A DNA stretch of 46,808 nucleotides from Dichomitus squalens LYAD-421 SS1 (lineage: Eukaryota; Basidiomycota; Agaricomycetes; Polyporales; Polyporaceae): contig NW_006766922.1 in assembly GCF_000275845.1 (NCBI RefSeq), positions 206,391 to 253,198 on the forward strand, in the 5' to 3' direction. The notes under the pieces are model-generated. The model did not search any database. It was given only the letters and a program-made list of their open reading frames with translations, and was not told the DNA's origin. A program made the position numbers and the translations under genes. Each line of letters begins with the position of its first letter. Position 1 is the stretch's first letter. This document shows, one piece after another, positions 23,504-33,743 of this stretch.

Positions 23504-25349
23504 ATGCCTGCTTACCGCACTCGCGACGCCTCTGCGCGCAGTAAGTCCTCTCCGTCCTCGCGCACTCGCGCACTGCCCGCCGCACCGTGCTCACCTCGCG
23601 CCCCACTCGCCGCACCATCGCGCGCACCCGCAGCCCTCGAAGTGTCGACGGACGCCCCACCTCCCCCGACCGTTTCCATCATTTCCCCGACGCCGCGCGC
23701 ATTTACCTTCCCTATCCACGACACTCGCTTCCCCAACTCGCCGTCCAGTTCGCCCTTCGAGCCGACCCTCAAATCCATTCCTTCGACGCCACCACCTCTA
23801 CGACCTTTCTCGCCGACATCCTCGATCGGATCGGACTCTTCTATTTCTGTTCTTTCTTCACCCACGGCCCCGCCCTCCTCGCAGGCCTCATCGCATCGCA
23901 GACGTAGATCGACTGTGAGCGACATCGGGGAGCGGCGGCCCAAGAAGGGCGATGACGACTACATCAAGCGGCCAGAGAACGCGTTCATTCTCTTCAGACG
24001 AAAGAAATGCGAGGAGCGCCAGGCCGCTCAGGAGGACGACGACGGTGCGTCCGGTCCGGTCAAGAAGCAGCGCCAGGCGGACCTCTCGAAGACGATCTCC
24101 CAGCAGTGGAAGAGCCTCCCGCCCGAGGAGAGGCAGTACTGGGAGGATCTGGCGAAGGAGAAGAAGAAGGAGCACGAAGCGATGTACCCCAACTACGTCT
24201 ACCGCCCCCAGCGCACCAAGGACAAGAAGTCGAAGAAGGGGAAGAATCGCAACGGCGGCGAGGACACCGACGCGGAGAGCTTCTCCTTCCTCCTCCCCGT
24301 CTCGTCGTCCCCGACCTCGCGCAGTCTCCCGCGCGACTACCTCCCCGCGCACGGCCATGGCCACGGACGTCGCGCTGCATCCGCGCCAACGCCACCGCCC
24401 GCATTCCAGGCGATCCAGCTTCCGTCAGTCTGGATGCCTTCGTGCCCCACCTCGCCAACCCTCGTTCCGAGAATCAGCGGGCGGTCTCCAGCACCCATGC
24501 CAAACATTCCGCCGCCTACGGAGTCCGCACCTCTGACGACATTCGATTACGCACCTAACGACAACCACCTCTTCATGCCATCATATCAGGCGTCTTCCGC
24601 CTTCGACGGGAGCAACCTCCAGGTAGGCTTGCATCTTCTTTACGTTTCGTCGCCAAGACCTGTCGCTGATGCGTCGTGCGTTCTAGCAGCCCAACGACGT
24701 TTACCAGAACATGTACCAGGGTCCTCAGGGTGCCGGGATGATGGGTGGCCCTCTTCTCCACGCGCTCAGCATTCCGCCGCACGACCCCGGCGCGATGTCC
24801 CACATGTCGCCGTCTGACACCATCGCGTCGAGCCTCGTTTCCCCAGTTGATTCCTTCGCGTCAAACCTCTCGCCTACGTCCTCGCACGGCGGTCCCTTCA
24901 CGCCCGCAGACGCGCTCCGGATGATGTCCTTGCAAGTCCACCATAAGGACATCCCGGAGAACGTCGACGCCGACAACGACGTCAGCGAGATGCCGTTCGG
25001 GTTCTGGCCTGGGGAGACCCTCTGGGCGAACATGGAGGGCCTGATGCCGGAGGACTTCCAGCTCGGCTCCATCCCGCCGGTCGAACTCGGCATTTCGCAG
25101 TTCGAAGCGATGCACCAAGCGAACGCGGTCGACCCCAACGCATGCGGCGACTGGGGCCTCGTGGCGTTCGCCGACGGCGAGCCCACGTGCGCCGAGGAGT
25201 ACAACGCTGCGCGGCAGGAAGGCTACCTCGCACCCGAAGAGCACGACCCATATGACGACGCAGCGGCAACGACACCATCCGCCTCGGCGCCGCAGGACGC
25301 GTTCCAGGGGATGGGGATGTTCGCGCCGCACGAACACATGAACTGGTAA
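23504..25349 (+). CDS. HMG-box transcription factor B, 2 exons
   Basis: Exons 23504-24622 and 24687-25349 give 593 aa; the second could start 3 nt later (CAG or TAG acceptor), dropping one Gln. The box starts at about residue 151 with DDYIKRPENAFILFRRKK and ends near YPNYVYRPQ, then a Lys-rich tail. Between helices 1 and 2 it has about 15 extra residues rich in Asp/Glu and Gly (QEDDDGASGPVKKQR) that the boxes of genes A and C lack. The N-terminal 140 residues are Ser/Pro-rich; the C-terminal region has MPFGFWPGETLWANMEGL, a hydrophobic/acidic stretch that could be an activation segment. A GTAAGT...CCGCAG pair in the first 140 nt would be in frame if spliced, removing about 31 residues. It belongs to a different HMG subgroup from A and C. 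Role inferred only as a developmental regulator. Confidence 0.88.
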
Positions 25350-28094
25350 TGACGTTGTCGGCTCGCGCGGGCGTGGGTCGACGCCACTGCTCAGACTGCT
25401 CTCTGGACACTGTAAAATTATTACATCCCACTCACCCAATGTTCCCCCACCCTTCATCCATGTCCTCATCGCATGCCACGCCACCCTCGCAAGCCTCCCT
25501 TCCTTCTCTCCCGCGACATCCCCGTCTCCTCTGGGTCTCTTATGCGCGCGTTCCGAAATTGTGAGCGGCGCCGTGTACATTCCAACGTTCTGCCTTTGTC
25601 TGTCACCTACTGTTGTTCAACACGCCCTGTACCTTTAGCAGCTTTTCCCCTCTGTCGCAGTGTAACACTTACCGCCCTTCATCGCTCATCTCCGCTTCTC
25701 TCTGTCGCATGTTATTTTCCACGCATCACCCACGCACCTCATCGCATTCTCCGCCGCATACGACCTCTCGAATTACCCCTCCCCCCTCCGCTACATTGTG
25801 ACATCCGCCACACCCACCCTCCCTCACGCGTCCGATACCCCACCCCTCCTCGCACGCATACCTCCCCGCCTTCGCTATCGGGACAATGACTCTCCTCACT
25901 TATCACATTATTTGCAGCTTACCGTGTATCCGGTAGTATTCCCGCATCGAATACAAGTGAGCGCGTTAGATGGGATCACGAAAGGTGCCGTGTGTGCTGT
26001 CGAGTGCTTCAAGCGTCCAGGCGAGGTATTATGCAGCACAAATGCAAAGTAGGGCGTTGGCTATAAGCAAAGGAGAACAAGGGTCGTCAGGGGCGGGAGG
26101 GAACGTTGCTAGCCTCACCGAAATGGTGCAGGGCGTCGCTACAGCGTCTCGGCCAATGCCGCGCTCTTGACCAATGGAACACCGCAGATGGCAACTTGCA
26201 CGCTCCAGCTCCAGCTTCACCACCGTGCGGACTAGTACTGGCATTGTCTCATCTATGTGAGCTAGCTGCGGGTGAACGCAAATAACGTTCGGCGCAACGC
26301 GCGAAAGCTGAGCAATAGACCTAGTGGCCAAGCGGCCCTTTGGTGCTGCAGGAACGGCAATGGCGTAATTGCTTTCAGATCGCTCTTGCAAACGCGAAGA
26401 ACTTGCACCAGCAATGCTATTATTGGCCCATGACAGCTAGCTTGAAACGAAAGACAAATAGACCAAGGCCAACTCACGGTAGATCATATCGTGTTCAATT
26501 CGCGGAGGTGTGTGAATAGGTCTGGGCAACTGGCAAGGACGGCATGCAGCATAACCGACTGGCTCAATGTAATAGTGCCATTACACCAGAAACGTAAGCC
26601 ATCTGTGGACTTGGCTAAGTCTGGGTACTCTTCACAAACTACAGCTAACACTGCGCTTCCAGCGCTTTCAGCAAGACCTCTATATTCTCAACGCTACGGC
26701 TTTGGAGGGGAAGCGGAGCGGCACATCGATGCGTAACTGGCCCCCTCGATCCTGCGCCTACTTGCTTCATAAGCTCCAGCTACGATGCAAGCGTCGTGTT
26801 CGAGCAACTTTCTGACAAACATCTGCTGAAGTTCGGGCTCCTCGACGCCAGGGCATACGCGAATGTCAGGGGCGACTCGGCCGAACGCAGACCGCGCAAG
26901 GGGCAGGTCATTCCCCTTGAGGCTGTGGTCTGCAGGTTGAGGCGGGACAAGGTGAGTCCAACCGTCAACAAACATCATCACCGAGAGACTGATACGATAC
27001 GATGACGGGGAGAAGGATCGCAGAGACATGGCAAGCGAGCTAGTCAGGCGTCGCGCGCCCTCTGCTAAGCAACCTCAGCATAACCACGTAGCAGCAAGGG
27101 CCCGTCCATTCATAATGTCCGCATTCAGGATGTACCCAATACAAACAAATCGCAACAACACAGGAATGGTGGCGATGGGGCGTGTGGACGTGCCGCCGCT
27201 TCTTGCCCGCTGGCTTCGGATCGGGAGTAGTCCTGCCGGTCGAAACGTCCAGCCTACGCAAGGATACAACGATATTGCAGCGGTGCGCCGACGTCCCCTA
27301 AAGTCGCTATCCTTGGTGTGTATGTAATTGACCCGCCAAGACGAACAGGCCAGGCTAGCACCCGGAATAGCTCGCGCTCAACGCTGACACCGCTTACTAC
27401 CGCCAATATTCAGTCCAAGAACAGGGATCAAGATGGTAGTTTGTGGGTCCCATGTCAAAGCGTGCGAAGTAGAATCCTCAATCCACGCCGCGCACACTTG
27501 GGTTAATGACCCTAGCGGCAGCCGGGGGCCTTACAAGCTGAGCGCAGGGTTAGCGCGAGCCAAACTTCAAATGGGCCATGGGATGTGAACTTGGGATAGT
27601 GGGGCTGAAACGAGTCTTGTGTTCCTTTCTGTCCCTAAGGGGAGGAAAGTTGTAAAGCAGGGCGCCGTCCCACGGGGACACATAACGGCAGCTAGCGCGG
27701 GATTCGCCGACATGTTGATTCGTGCCAGAGTTGAGGTTAAGTCGTTTGCGCGCTGCTATTCGCCTCCGAAGAAGCGAAGCTGATACCTATTCGGCTGATC
27801 GATCGTATGCCTCCTGCCCGATTAGTCACCGATCCAGGACCTCATCCTACTGGTCACAGGGATGCAAACGTCGCCACAGCGAATCCTGCAGTATGGAGCG
27901 TCAGAATTGAACTGAGTGATTTAGCATGAGAAAGCTTGCGCCTACTTTGATTATTCTTCGAAGAACGAAAGAATAGAGCTTTGTGGCACATCACTCCAGA
28001 CTCTGACTCCGACTGGGAACAAAAATGCATTGCACTGTTACATCTGTACGCTCGCAATTGCGTTCCAAAAGCTCTGGGCCAAGAAACAACCCGT
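25350..28094. other. 2.7-kb region between convergent HMG B and arginyl-tRNA synthetase
   Basis: The first 500-600 bp after HMG gene B are strongly C/T-rich on the plus strand (about 25580-25900), likely 3' untranslated or flanking sequence. The rest has short open frames only, with no domain recognised and no RNA gene seen. Confidence 0.55.
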
Positions 28095-30637
28095 CTACAT
28101 CCGCTGAAGGGGCCTGATACTGAGCAAGCGCAATGCCGCCCCGAGGACGTCCCGCGCAGAGAGGTACAGCGCCATGCGCGCCTTGGCCTTTTCCTTGTCC
28201 TCCTCTCCCTTGACGATGACTGTCTCCCACGCGCTCGAGATGGCGTGACTTAGGCGGAAGGCGAACGTCACGATGCCGCTGGGCTCGTGCGTCTTGAGCG
28301 CCGTCTTGACGACGTCGGGGTAGGAGCCGAGGAGGAAGGTAATCTCGCGAGCCTGCGGTTCGACGAGGAGCTCGGTCTTGAGCTGGGAGGGCGCCGGGAG
28401 GGGCAGGAGCTCGGGGTTCTTGCGCTCGATGGAGGACAGCCGGACGTGAGCGTATTGGAGGTACGGGCCGGTGTCGCCCTCGAAGGAGAGCATACGATCC
28501 CAGTTGAAATTGTAGTTGTTGATTCTATGGGCGCGGGAAACATAAGCACATGAACTGGCTTGATTCGGAAGTTGGAGGAAGAAACGTACCGCTTAGCGGC
28601 CATGTCCTGGATCTTGACACCGGTGATACCAATCTCAGTTGCCACGTTCTCAGGGTCCTCGATGGCGTTGTACTTATCCTCGTTCTTGCGCATCTGCTCG
28701 TGCATGACCGACGCCGCCTCGCGGATGATCTGGTCGAGGAAGACGACCGTGCCCTTGCGCGTGCTCATGCCGAGCACGAGGCCGTAGTTGACGTGTTCCA
28801 GGTTGTTGGCCCAGTCGTAGCCCATAAGCTGGAGGACCTTGAAGAACTGCGCGAGGTGCAGGTCCTGCTGAGCGGCGACGACGTAGATCATCTTGTCGAA
28901 CTTGTACTTCTCGTACCGCTCGATCGCGGCGCCGATGTCACGCGTGAGGTAGATCGAGGTGCCATCTCGCATTCAGTGAGCTTGTCTGCACGATGAGGAA
29001 TACAATAGCAACTAGAGACAGACATACCTCGCTTCCTGACCACAGCCTTGCCAAGCTTGTATTCCTCCAAGTTGACCCGAAGCGCACCGTTGTCCTCCTC
29101 AATCAGGCCCATCTCCTGGAGCTTTTCGAGCGCCGAGGCCATCGTCTTCGGCGACACCTTGCTCTCGCCTGTGTACTCGTCGAAGCGCACGTTCAGCCGC
29201 GCGTACTCCTCCTCATACTTGCGGATCGACAGCTCTCGCCATTCCCGCCAATTCCGAAGTGCCTCCTCGTCGCCGTCCTCCATGCGCTTGAACCACGCCG
29301 CGGCGTCTTCGCGCACCTTGGGATCCTTCTCGGCGTCGGCGTTGACCTTGACGTAGATCTCGAGCAGGTGCTGGATCGCGTTCTTCTCCAGAGCCTCTTT
29401 CGAGCCGTACTTTTCGAAGCCAGACGCGATCAGACCGAACTGCGGAGCAACACAGTCAACCTATAGTCCAGGAAGTATAGGTACACGTGGAGCAGCACCT
29501 GGGTCCCCCAGTCGCCGAGGTAGTTTAGCGAGATGACCTCCCATCCGCATGCGCGGTATAAGTTGGCGAGGAACGCGCCGATGATCGTACTTCGGAGGTG
29601 GCCGACGTGGAAGGACTTGGCGATGTTGGGGGAAGAGTACTCGATGACTACCCGTTTTCCCTCCCCGAGGCTGTTAGAGCCATATTCTGGCTGTTTGGAC
29701 TCGGTGTCATAGGTGAGGGCGTGGATTTGGTCGAGGATGAGGCGAGTGAGCGTCGATGTTCGGCACTTGAAGTGGAGAAAGGCCTTGTCGTGTGTAACGG
29801 ACTCAATCCACTCGTTAGGTTGGAACTACCACATCCAAGTTAGCGTGGTTCACTTGGGAAGCTTTGGCGGAAAACGCCTGGGTATTCCTGGCCACGTGAA
29901 GTGGCCGGGTCTGTAGGGCAGTATCTTCCGTGGAGGGGTGCCAGCTCGCGTAGTTTCGCGCTTCAGGTGCACGAGTGTAGTGAGTCTCAGGCGACCGCTG
30001 GCACTCCTCAGCTAGTCAGGAAGAGCGGGCTGAAGGGAGGGCGAAGCCCGACCACAGCCCGCAAAAACCCCATTGAGAAACTTATACATGGCGCGTTGAG
30101 GGTGAGCGCCAGCCCGACCGATGCGGGCAGTAGTAACCTCACTACTGCCTACTTTGCGATATAGTAGTAAATTCTCAATGGAACTGAGGTTTTCACTGTG
30201 GCCAGGACTGCCCGGAGGGCCATACCCTATGACAGAACGCGCCAAACCCTAACCCTACTCTGGAGGCACACGAGCAATCGGTCCCGGAGACCAAAGTAGG
30301 GCCAGAGATCTTGAATTCAACTAAGACAAAGACATACCTTATCAATGACCTTCTTGGCGAGCTCGTCAATCTTCCCCGGAAGACGGAATCGAGGGAGCGC
30401 CACGGTGAAGTCCTCCCCCTTCTTCCCGTAGTCGACGCCCTGGTAAACCTGCTCGACCGTCAGAGGTTCGAGCCCATCGGCCACAGTATTGGCGATAGCG
30501 ATTCGGAAGGAGTCTAGAACGCTGCGAGTAGGGTCGGTCCCTGGGACCTCGGGGAGTTCAGGAAGGTCGGAGGGGATCTTGAACGGCGAGGGGCCTAGTT
30601 TTGGTCGGTTCGATGATTCGGCAGATGTAGAGGCCAT
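28095..30637 (-). CDS. RARS1: Arginyl-tRNA synthetase, class I, 5 exons
   Basis: Exons in coding order: 30338-30637, 29499-29825, 29028-29439, 28590-28965, 28095-28524; 614 aa, the usual length. It charges tRNA-Arg with arginine using ATP. Visible: an N-terminal add-on domain, the class I signature HVGH (residues 173-176) in [28 protein letters not shown] across exons 2/3, [16 protein letters not shown] across exons 3/4, a degenerate KMSKS loop MSTRKGT as usual for eukaryotic Arg[13 protein letters not shown] at the last junction, and the anticodon-binding end [12 protein letters not shown]. The first intron is 512 nt while the others are 59-65 nt (see separate entry). The exon 3/4 junction needs a TGCGAG acceptor, atypical but the only one giving RDGTS. 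Upstream of the ATG the frame stays open for 85 codons. Confidence 0.96.
29881..30212. mobile_element. Candidate inverted-repeat-bounded insert in the intron
   Basis: The first 21 bp and the reverse complement of the last 22 bp align with 18 matches, 3 mismatches and 1 gap; the shared core is GTGGCCAGGA. The 332-bp interior has no coding capacity. No clear target duplication is visible, so this may be an old MITE-like or foldback element, or simply a structured intron. Confidence 0.4.
30025..30181. repeat. Nested stem-loops inside the intron (structured RNA or foldback DNA)
   Basis: Stems seen: GCGGGCT (30025-30031) with AGCCCGC (30056-30062), enclosing GGGC-GAA-GCCC (30039-30049); a 10-bp outer stem CCATTGAGAA (30070-30079) with TTCTCAATGG (30172-30181), enclosing GGCGC/GCGCC (30090-30094, 30106-30110) and the 9-bp hairpin GGCAGTAGT/ACTACTGCC (30126-30134, 30141-30149). 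The last set forms a three-way junction of 112 nt. Either strand could fold. Confidence 0.6.
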
Positions 30638-30868
30638 TGTGTATCGTCTAAGTCTGGAGACCTTTTGGCTAGGATGGAGAGCCCGAGCAGAACGGAGCTG
30701 GCAGTTGTGAAGCTGGGAGGGTCGGAGAGGATATGATACAGAGCCGAGGTTATGTACACGGGGTAGTGGTAGTCGAGAGAAAAGGAAGGACGCCACGGTG
30801 AGGGTTATCGTATTCACGCCAGCTTCAGCACCAGATCGCCGGACAAGCTCCGGGCTGAGTCGATGCAC
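30638..30868 (-). promoter_or_regulatory. In-frame arginine-rich 5' extension of arginyl-tRNA synthetase
   Basis: The synthetase frame continues upstream of its ATG for 77 codons to a GTG (30866-30868) and 8 more to a TGA (30893-30895), with no in-frame ATG. The encoded leader has 11 Arg, 1 Lys, many Ser/Leu, and only two acidic residues, both in the first 15 positions. That is the composition of a mitochondrial targeting sequence. Otherwise this is the 5' leader. Confidence 0.35.
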
Positions 30869-31270
30869 ATCGATTGGAATTTTTGCGCAGAGTCATCTTG
30901 CGCAAAGTACCTGCCGGCGCCTGCGCGAGTGCACTGCCGCATTTGGCAAGTCTGCACGGTGGTCCACTACGAGTACATATATTCATCCATTCAGATTAAG
31001 TATAACGCACTAAATTTGGAACACCCTGAGTTCATTAATCGTTGTTGGTCAGCGATTTACTCTCTTGGAAAGCATTCTCATTACCGCACATAAACCACCA
31101 ATATTGCTACTACGGAAGACAGAACACGAGCTCGTTGGGTATAAGACTAGTAATACAGGGCTCAGGAATTGATCACAGTCCAAGCTGCTCACGAAAGGCG
31201 AACAAGGGCAATTACAGCGGTCCAGAATAAGCATATTGTAAACCCATGCACCTGCATTCCGCCGTTGTGT
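30869..31270. other. Spacer between arginyl-tRNA synthetase and inositol oxygenase
   Basis: Both neighbours are on the minus strand. The stretch should hold the synthetase promoter and the 3' untranslated region of the oxygenase gene. No further feature was seen. Confidence 0.5.
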
Positions 31271-32596
31271 TCACCATTCGATCACGGCGGGGAAGTACTT
31301 CGCAATCAAGCCTTGGTAGTAAGGCTTGACCTTCTCGACATTGACGGGCTCGTCGCTCTTGCTGTACAGGTCGTAGGGGTTGAAAGCGCGAACAGCCTCC
31401 AGCGCACGTTGGTCCTCGGCGTTCGTAAGGTGCGAGTACGCGCCTTCGCGGTGCCATGGGTAGAAACTGTGGTAACGGATCATGTAGAGCGCTTCCATGG
31501 GGAGGGAGCTTTGATGCTTGAGGACATGGTAGAGGTACTGTTGAGAAGGGTGCGATGAGTTACTACTTTGCGCGTTGATGCGGATGTGAGCATACTTCAT
31601 CATGTCCCCATGAGAGCATGACGTTCTCGAGACCGCAGTTGGGAGAGTAGACACCATACTCGGTTGAGTAGATAGGGTCATTGGAGTCGGGGTTTGCCGT
31701 GAAAGTACCAGGGTAGATTATCTTGTCCGAGAACTTGCAGCCGACAACGAACGTGTCCTAGACATAGCGAGGTTAGCAAACGACACATTGTCAGGAAGTG
31801 ATAACTATGTACCCCGACAACGTCCCATTGGCCTCTGCAGACACAGATAGAGCAGTTAGCCTGTCGTCCCACGGATAGACTGAGAAGAGACATACTCTGA
31901 GCCGAAGAAGTATAGGAGCTTGCCGAGGTCATGCACGAGACCTGCGACCTGCATCCACTCCGGCTGCCCATCACGACGCATCGCCTCCGCGGTCTGGAGA
32001 AGGTGTTCGATCTGCGAGAGGCTGGTCTAGAAAGCAGTCGGAGGTCAAAACATAACCGACGGAAGGCTTATCAGAGGGAACTCACATCGGGGTCGGAATC
32101 ATCCACGAGGGTGTTGAGCTTCTCCATCGCCTCCCAGATACCTGAAATAGAGATGAAAATGATCAGCGAGATTCCACGAAAACACGCGACAGACGATGGC
32201 GCAGGCACAGGTACGCACCCATCCGGGCGTGCACGGTCTTCTTGAACTCAGCCCGCACGCGAACGTTGAATTCGAATGTCTGCTTCTCTGGAAAGGGGAA
32301 AAATCAGCTGCGGCTCATTTCCGTTGCTGTGCCGTCGGAGCGCTGTACGTACCGTGCTGCTCGCGGTAGAAGTTCTTGACGCGGTCGCACGCCGCTTCGT
32401 ATTGGCGGAAGGCGTTCTTGTCCTTTTCGGCGTCGAACTTGGACTTCTCCTCCCACTTGGGGACCTGCCCTTTCAGCTTGTTGACTATCCATGCAGTGAG
32501 CATTAAGTCCGATGAGGTCATAGGGCGGAGTGGCATACCTTCATCGACGGCGTCCGAGACAGCGTCGAGAGTGAGACCATCGTTGACGGAAGGCAT
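31271..32596 (-). CDS. MIOX: myo-Inositol oxygenase, 8 exons
   Basis: Exons in coding order: 32539-32596, 32353-32484, 32219-32287, 32086-32141, 31896-32026, 31813-31834, 31596-31757, 31271-31537; 298 aa, normal for the family. It is a di-iron enzyme that cleaves myo-inositol with O2 to D-glucuronate, in the cytosol. All six metal ligands known for mammalian MIOX have counterparts: His in [10 protein letters not shown], His-Asp in GLVHDLGK, His in SWGHDEYLY, His in [11 protein letters not shown], and Asp in [10 protein letters not shown]. The substrate-binding stretch [13 protein letters not shown] is also intact. Exon 6 is only 22 nt. The gene has a TATAAG element about 95 bp upstream and faces the metallophosphoesterase gene across a 1.15-kb divergent promoter. 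Confidence 0.96.
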
Positions 32597-32690
32597 ATTG
32601 ATGATGCAGTTCGAGGTTCAAGTGGCGTCAAGGGGACAAATGTAAGGATGGTGGGGATGGCGAGTGGAGAGCCGCTTGGTGCTGAGGAAT

Positions 32691-32696
32691 CTTATA
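32691..32696 (-). promoter_or_regulatory. Candidate TATA box of inositol oxygenase
   Basis: On the minus strand TATAAG lies about 95 bp upstream of the MIOX ATG, at a usual distance for fungal genes. Confidence 0.4.
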
Positions 32697-33012
32697 CCAG
32701 GTCGCCAAGGGGCTTATGTCAGAGCGCGCGCAACGGCGTCTGATCTCCATGTTTCGCCACAAGCAGCTCAGACTTGTAGGTATCCAGGGTCGGCCAGTTG
32801 GTTGAGGTGTGAAACCAGAAGCGATAGGTCATAGGGCAAGGGTCTTGGTTGTAGCGCAGTGGAAGCGTAGCGGGGAACGGAACCTCGATGTCAAATGATC
32901 GTAGCCGGACGCGGCCCGAATACCGGTAGAGGGCTCGATCCTCGCCAGCGACAAGCCGTCAAAGCGGGCGCAGAAGGCAAGATGGAGTCGCAGACGCGCC
33001 TCGAGTACGAGG

Positions 33013-33196
33013 CACGGCAGGGATTCGGATGTTTTCAGCTGGAGAAAAGTCTCTGAAAAGGGGAGTCGCGAGGTAAACTATCTGTAAACATGTGAGATTT
33101 CTGGATAAAAGTCTTCGAAAAACAATGGGCGGTTGCCTTTCGCGTCCGCATCTCATCGACTTTTCTCGAATCGAGAACATCCGAATCCCTGCCGTG
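33013..33196. mobile_element. MITE with 21-bp perfect terminal inverted repeats and 3-bp target duplication
   Basis: The two ends (33013-33033 and 33176-33196) are perfect reverse complements starting CACGGCAGGGATTCGG. The match continues inward imperfectly to about 50 bp (for example GAGAAAAGTC on both arms). It stops exactly at the ends, where AGG flanks both sides (33010-33012 and 33197-33199). No open frame of meaning inside. CAC-type termini with a 3-bp duplication fit a non-autonomous CMC/EnSpm-like (CACTA) element; that superfamily call is an inference. Confidence 0.75.
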
Positions 33197-33678
33197 AGGA
33201 TATCATGCAGGATAATCGGAGAACGCACGAGGTGTCGCAACATAGAACTGAGGGACGCGATCGAATGAATTGTGATGTCGGGCTGAGCAGAGTTCTTCGA
33301 CCGGCAGACGTTCGATCCGCTGAGCCCAACTAGTCTCCTGGGAGGAATAGGGATGGTGTAGTAGTCAGTGGTATTCGTTTCCGAGAGGGCTGAGCCTCTG
33401 CAGGCACCGCCATGTGACTTCTGGACCTAATAGAAGGCGGTAGCACGGTCTAGCTCAGGACACTAGGGTGTGAGTGGTATAGTGCTACGATCTGGCACTC
33501 GAACTCACCGCAGCGGGGGATGTCGTCGGAAGTAGGAGAAGCGGAGGAGCGGGGCTGATCTACACGCCCTGTTTGGGCATTCAGAGTGTTTGTGACGCCA
33601 CGCTCGCGTCACCTCAGAAGGCAAGTCACATCGACTTCTCTACGTTCCTCCACGTTGCATCGACCGTTTGACCTCGTG

Positions 33679-33684
33679 TATAAG
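33679..33684 (+). promoter_or_regulatory. Candidate TATA box of metallophosphoesterase
   Basis: TATAAG lies about 60 bp upstream of the ATG, followed by a pyrimidine-rich leader (TCTCCTCCTC) just before the start codon. Confidence 0.45.
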
Positions 33685-33743
33685 AACGTTGAAGCAATCG
33701 GGCGTTGAGTTAAACACATCTTTACCCCAGTCTCCTCCTCACC

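Larger units (their letters stand above)
29826..30337 (-). other. Oversized 512-nt first intron of the arginyl-tRNA synthetase
   Basis: Donor GTATGT, acceptor GTGGTAG with GCTAAC branch site, joining VIDK to FQPNEW without a break in phase. It is eight to nine times longer than the other introns of the gene. It holds an imperfect inverted repeat at its inner ends and several stable stems, described separately, and a short telomere-like CCCTAACCCTA at 30247-30257. Confidence 0.85.
32597..33743. other. Divergent promoter region of MIOX and metallophosphoesterase
   Basis: It contains the TATA elements of both genes and a MITE (separate entries). No gene seen. The stretch 33430-33520 has some inverted repeats (GTAGCAC/GTGCTAC) but no valid tRNA fold. 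Confidence 0.6.

Noticed and set aside
33430..33520. tRNA-like stretch (TAGCTCAG and a reverse GTTCGAGT)
   Set aside because: The A-box- and B-box-like parts lie on opposite strands and no cloverleaf can be drawn.
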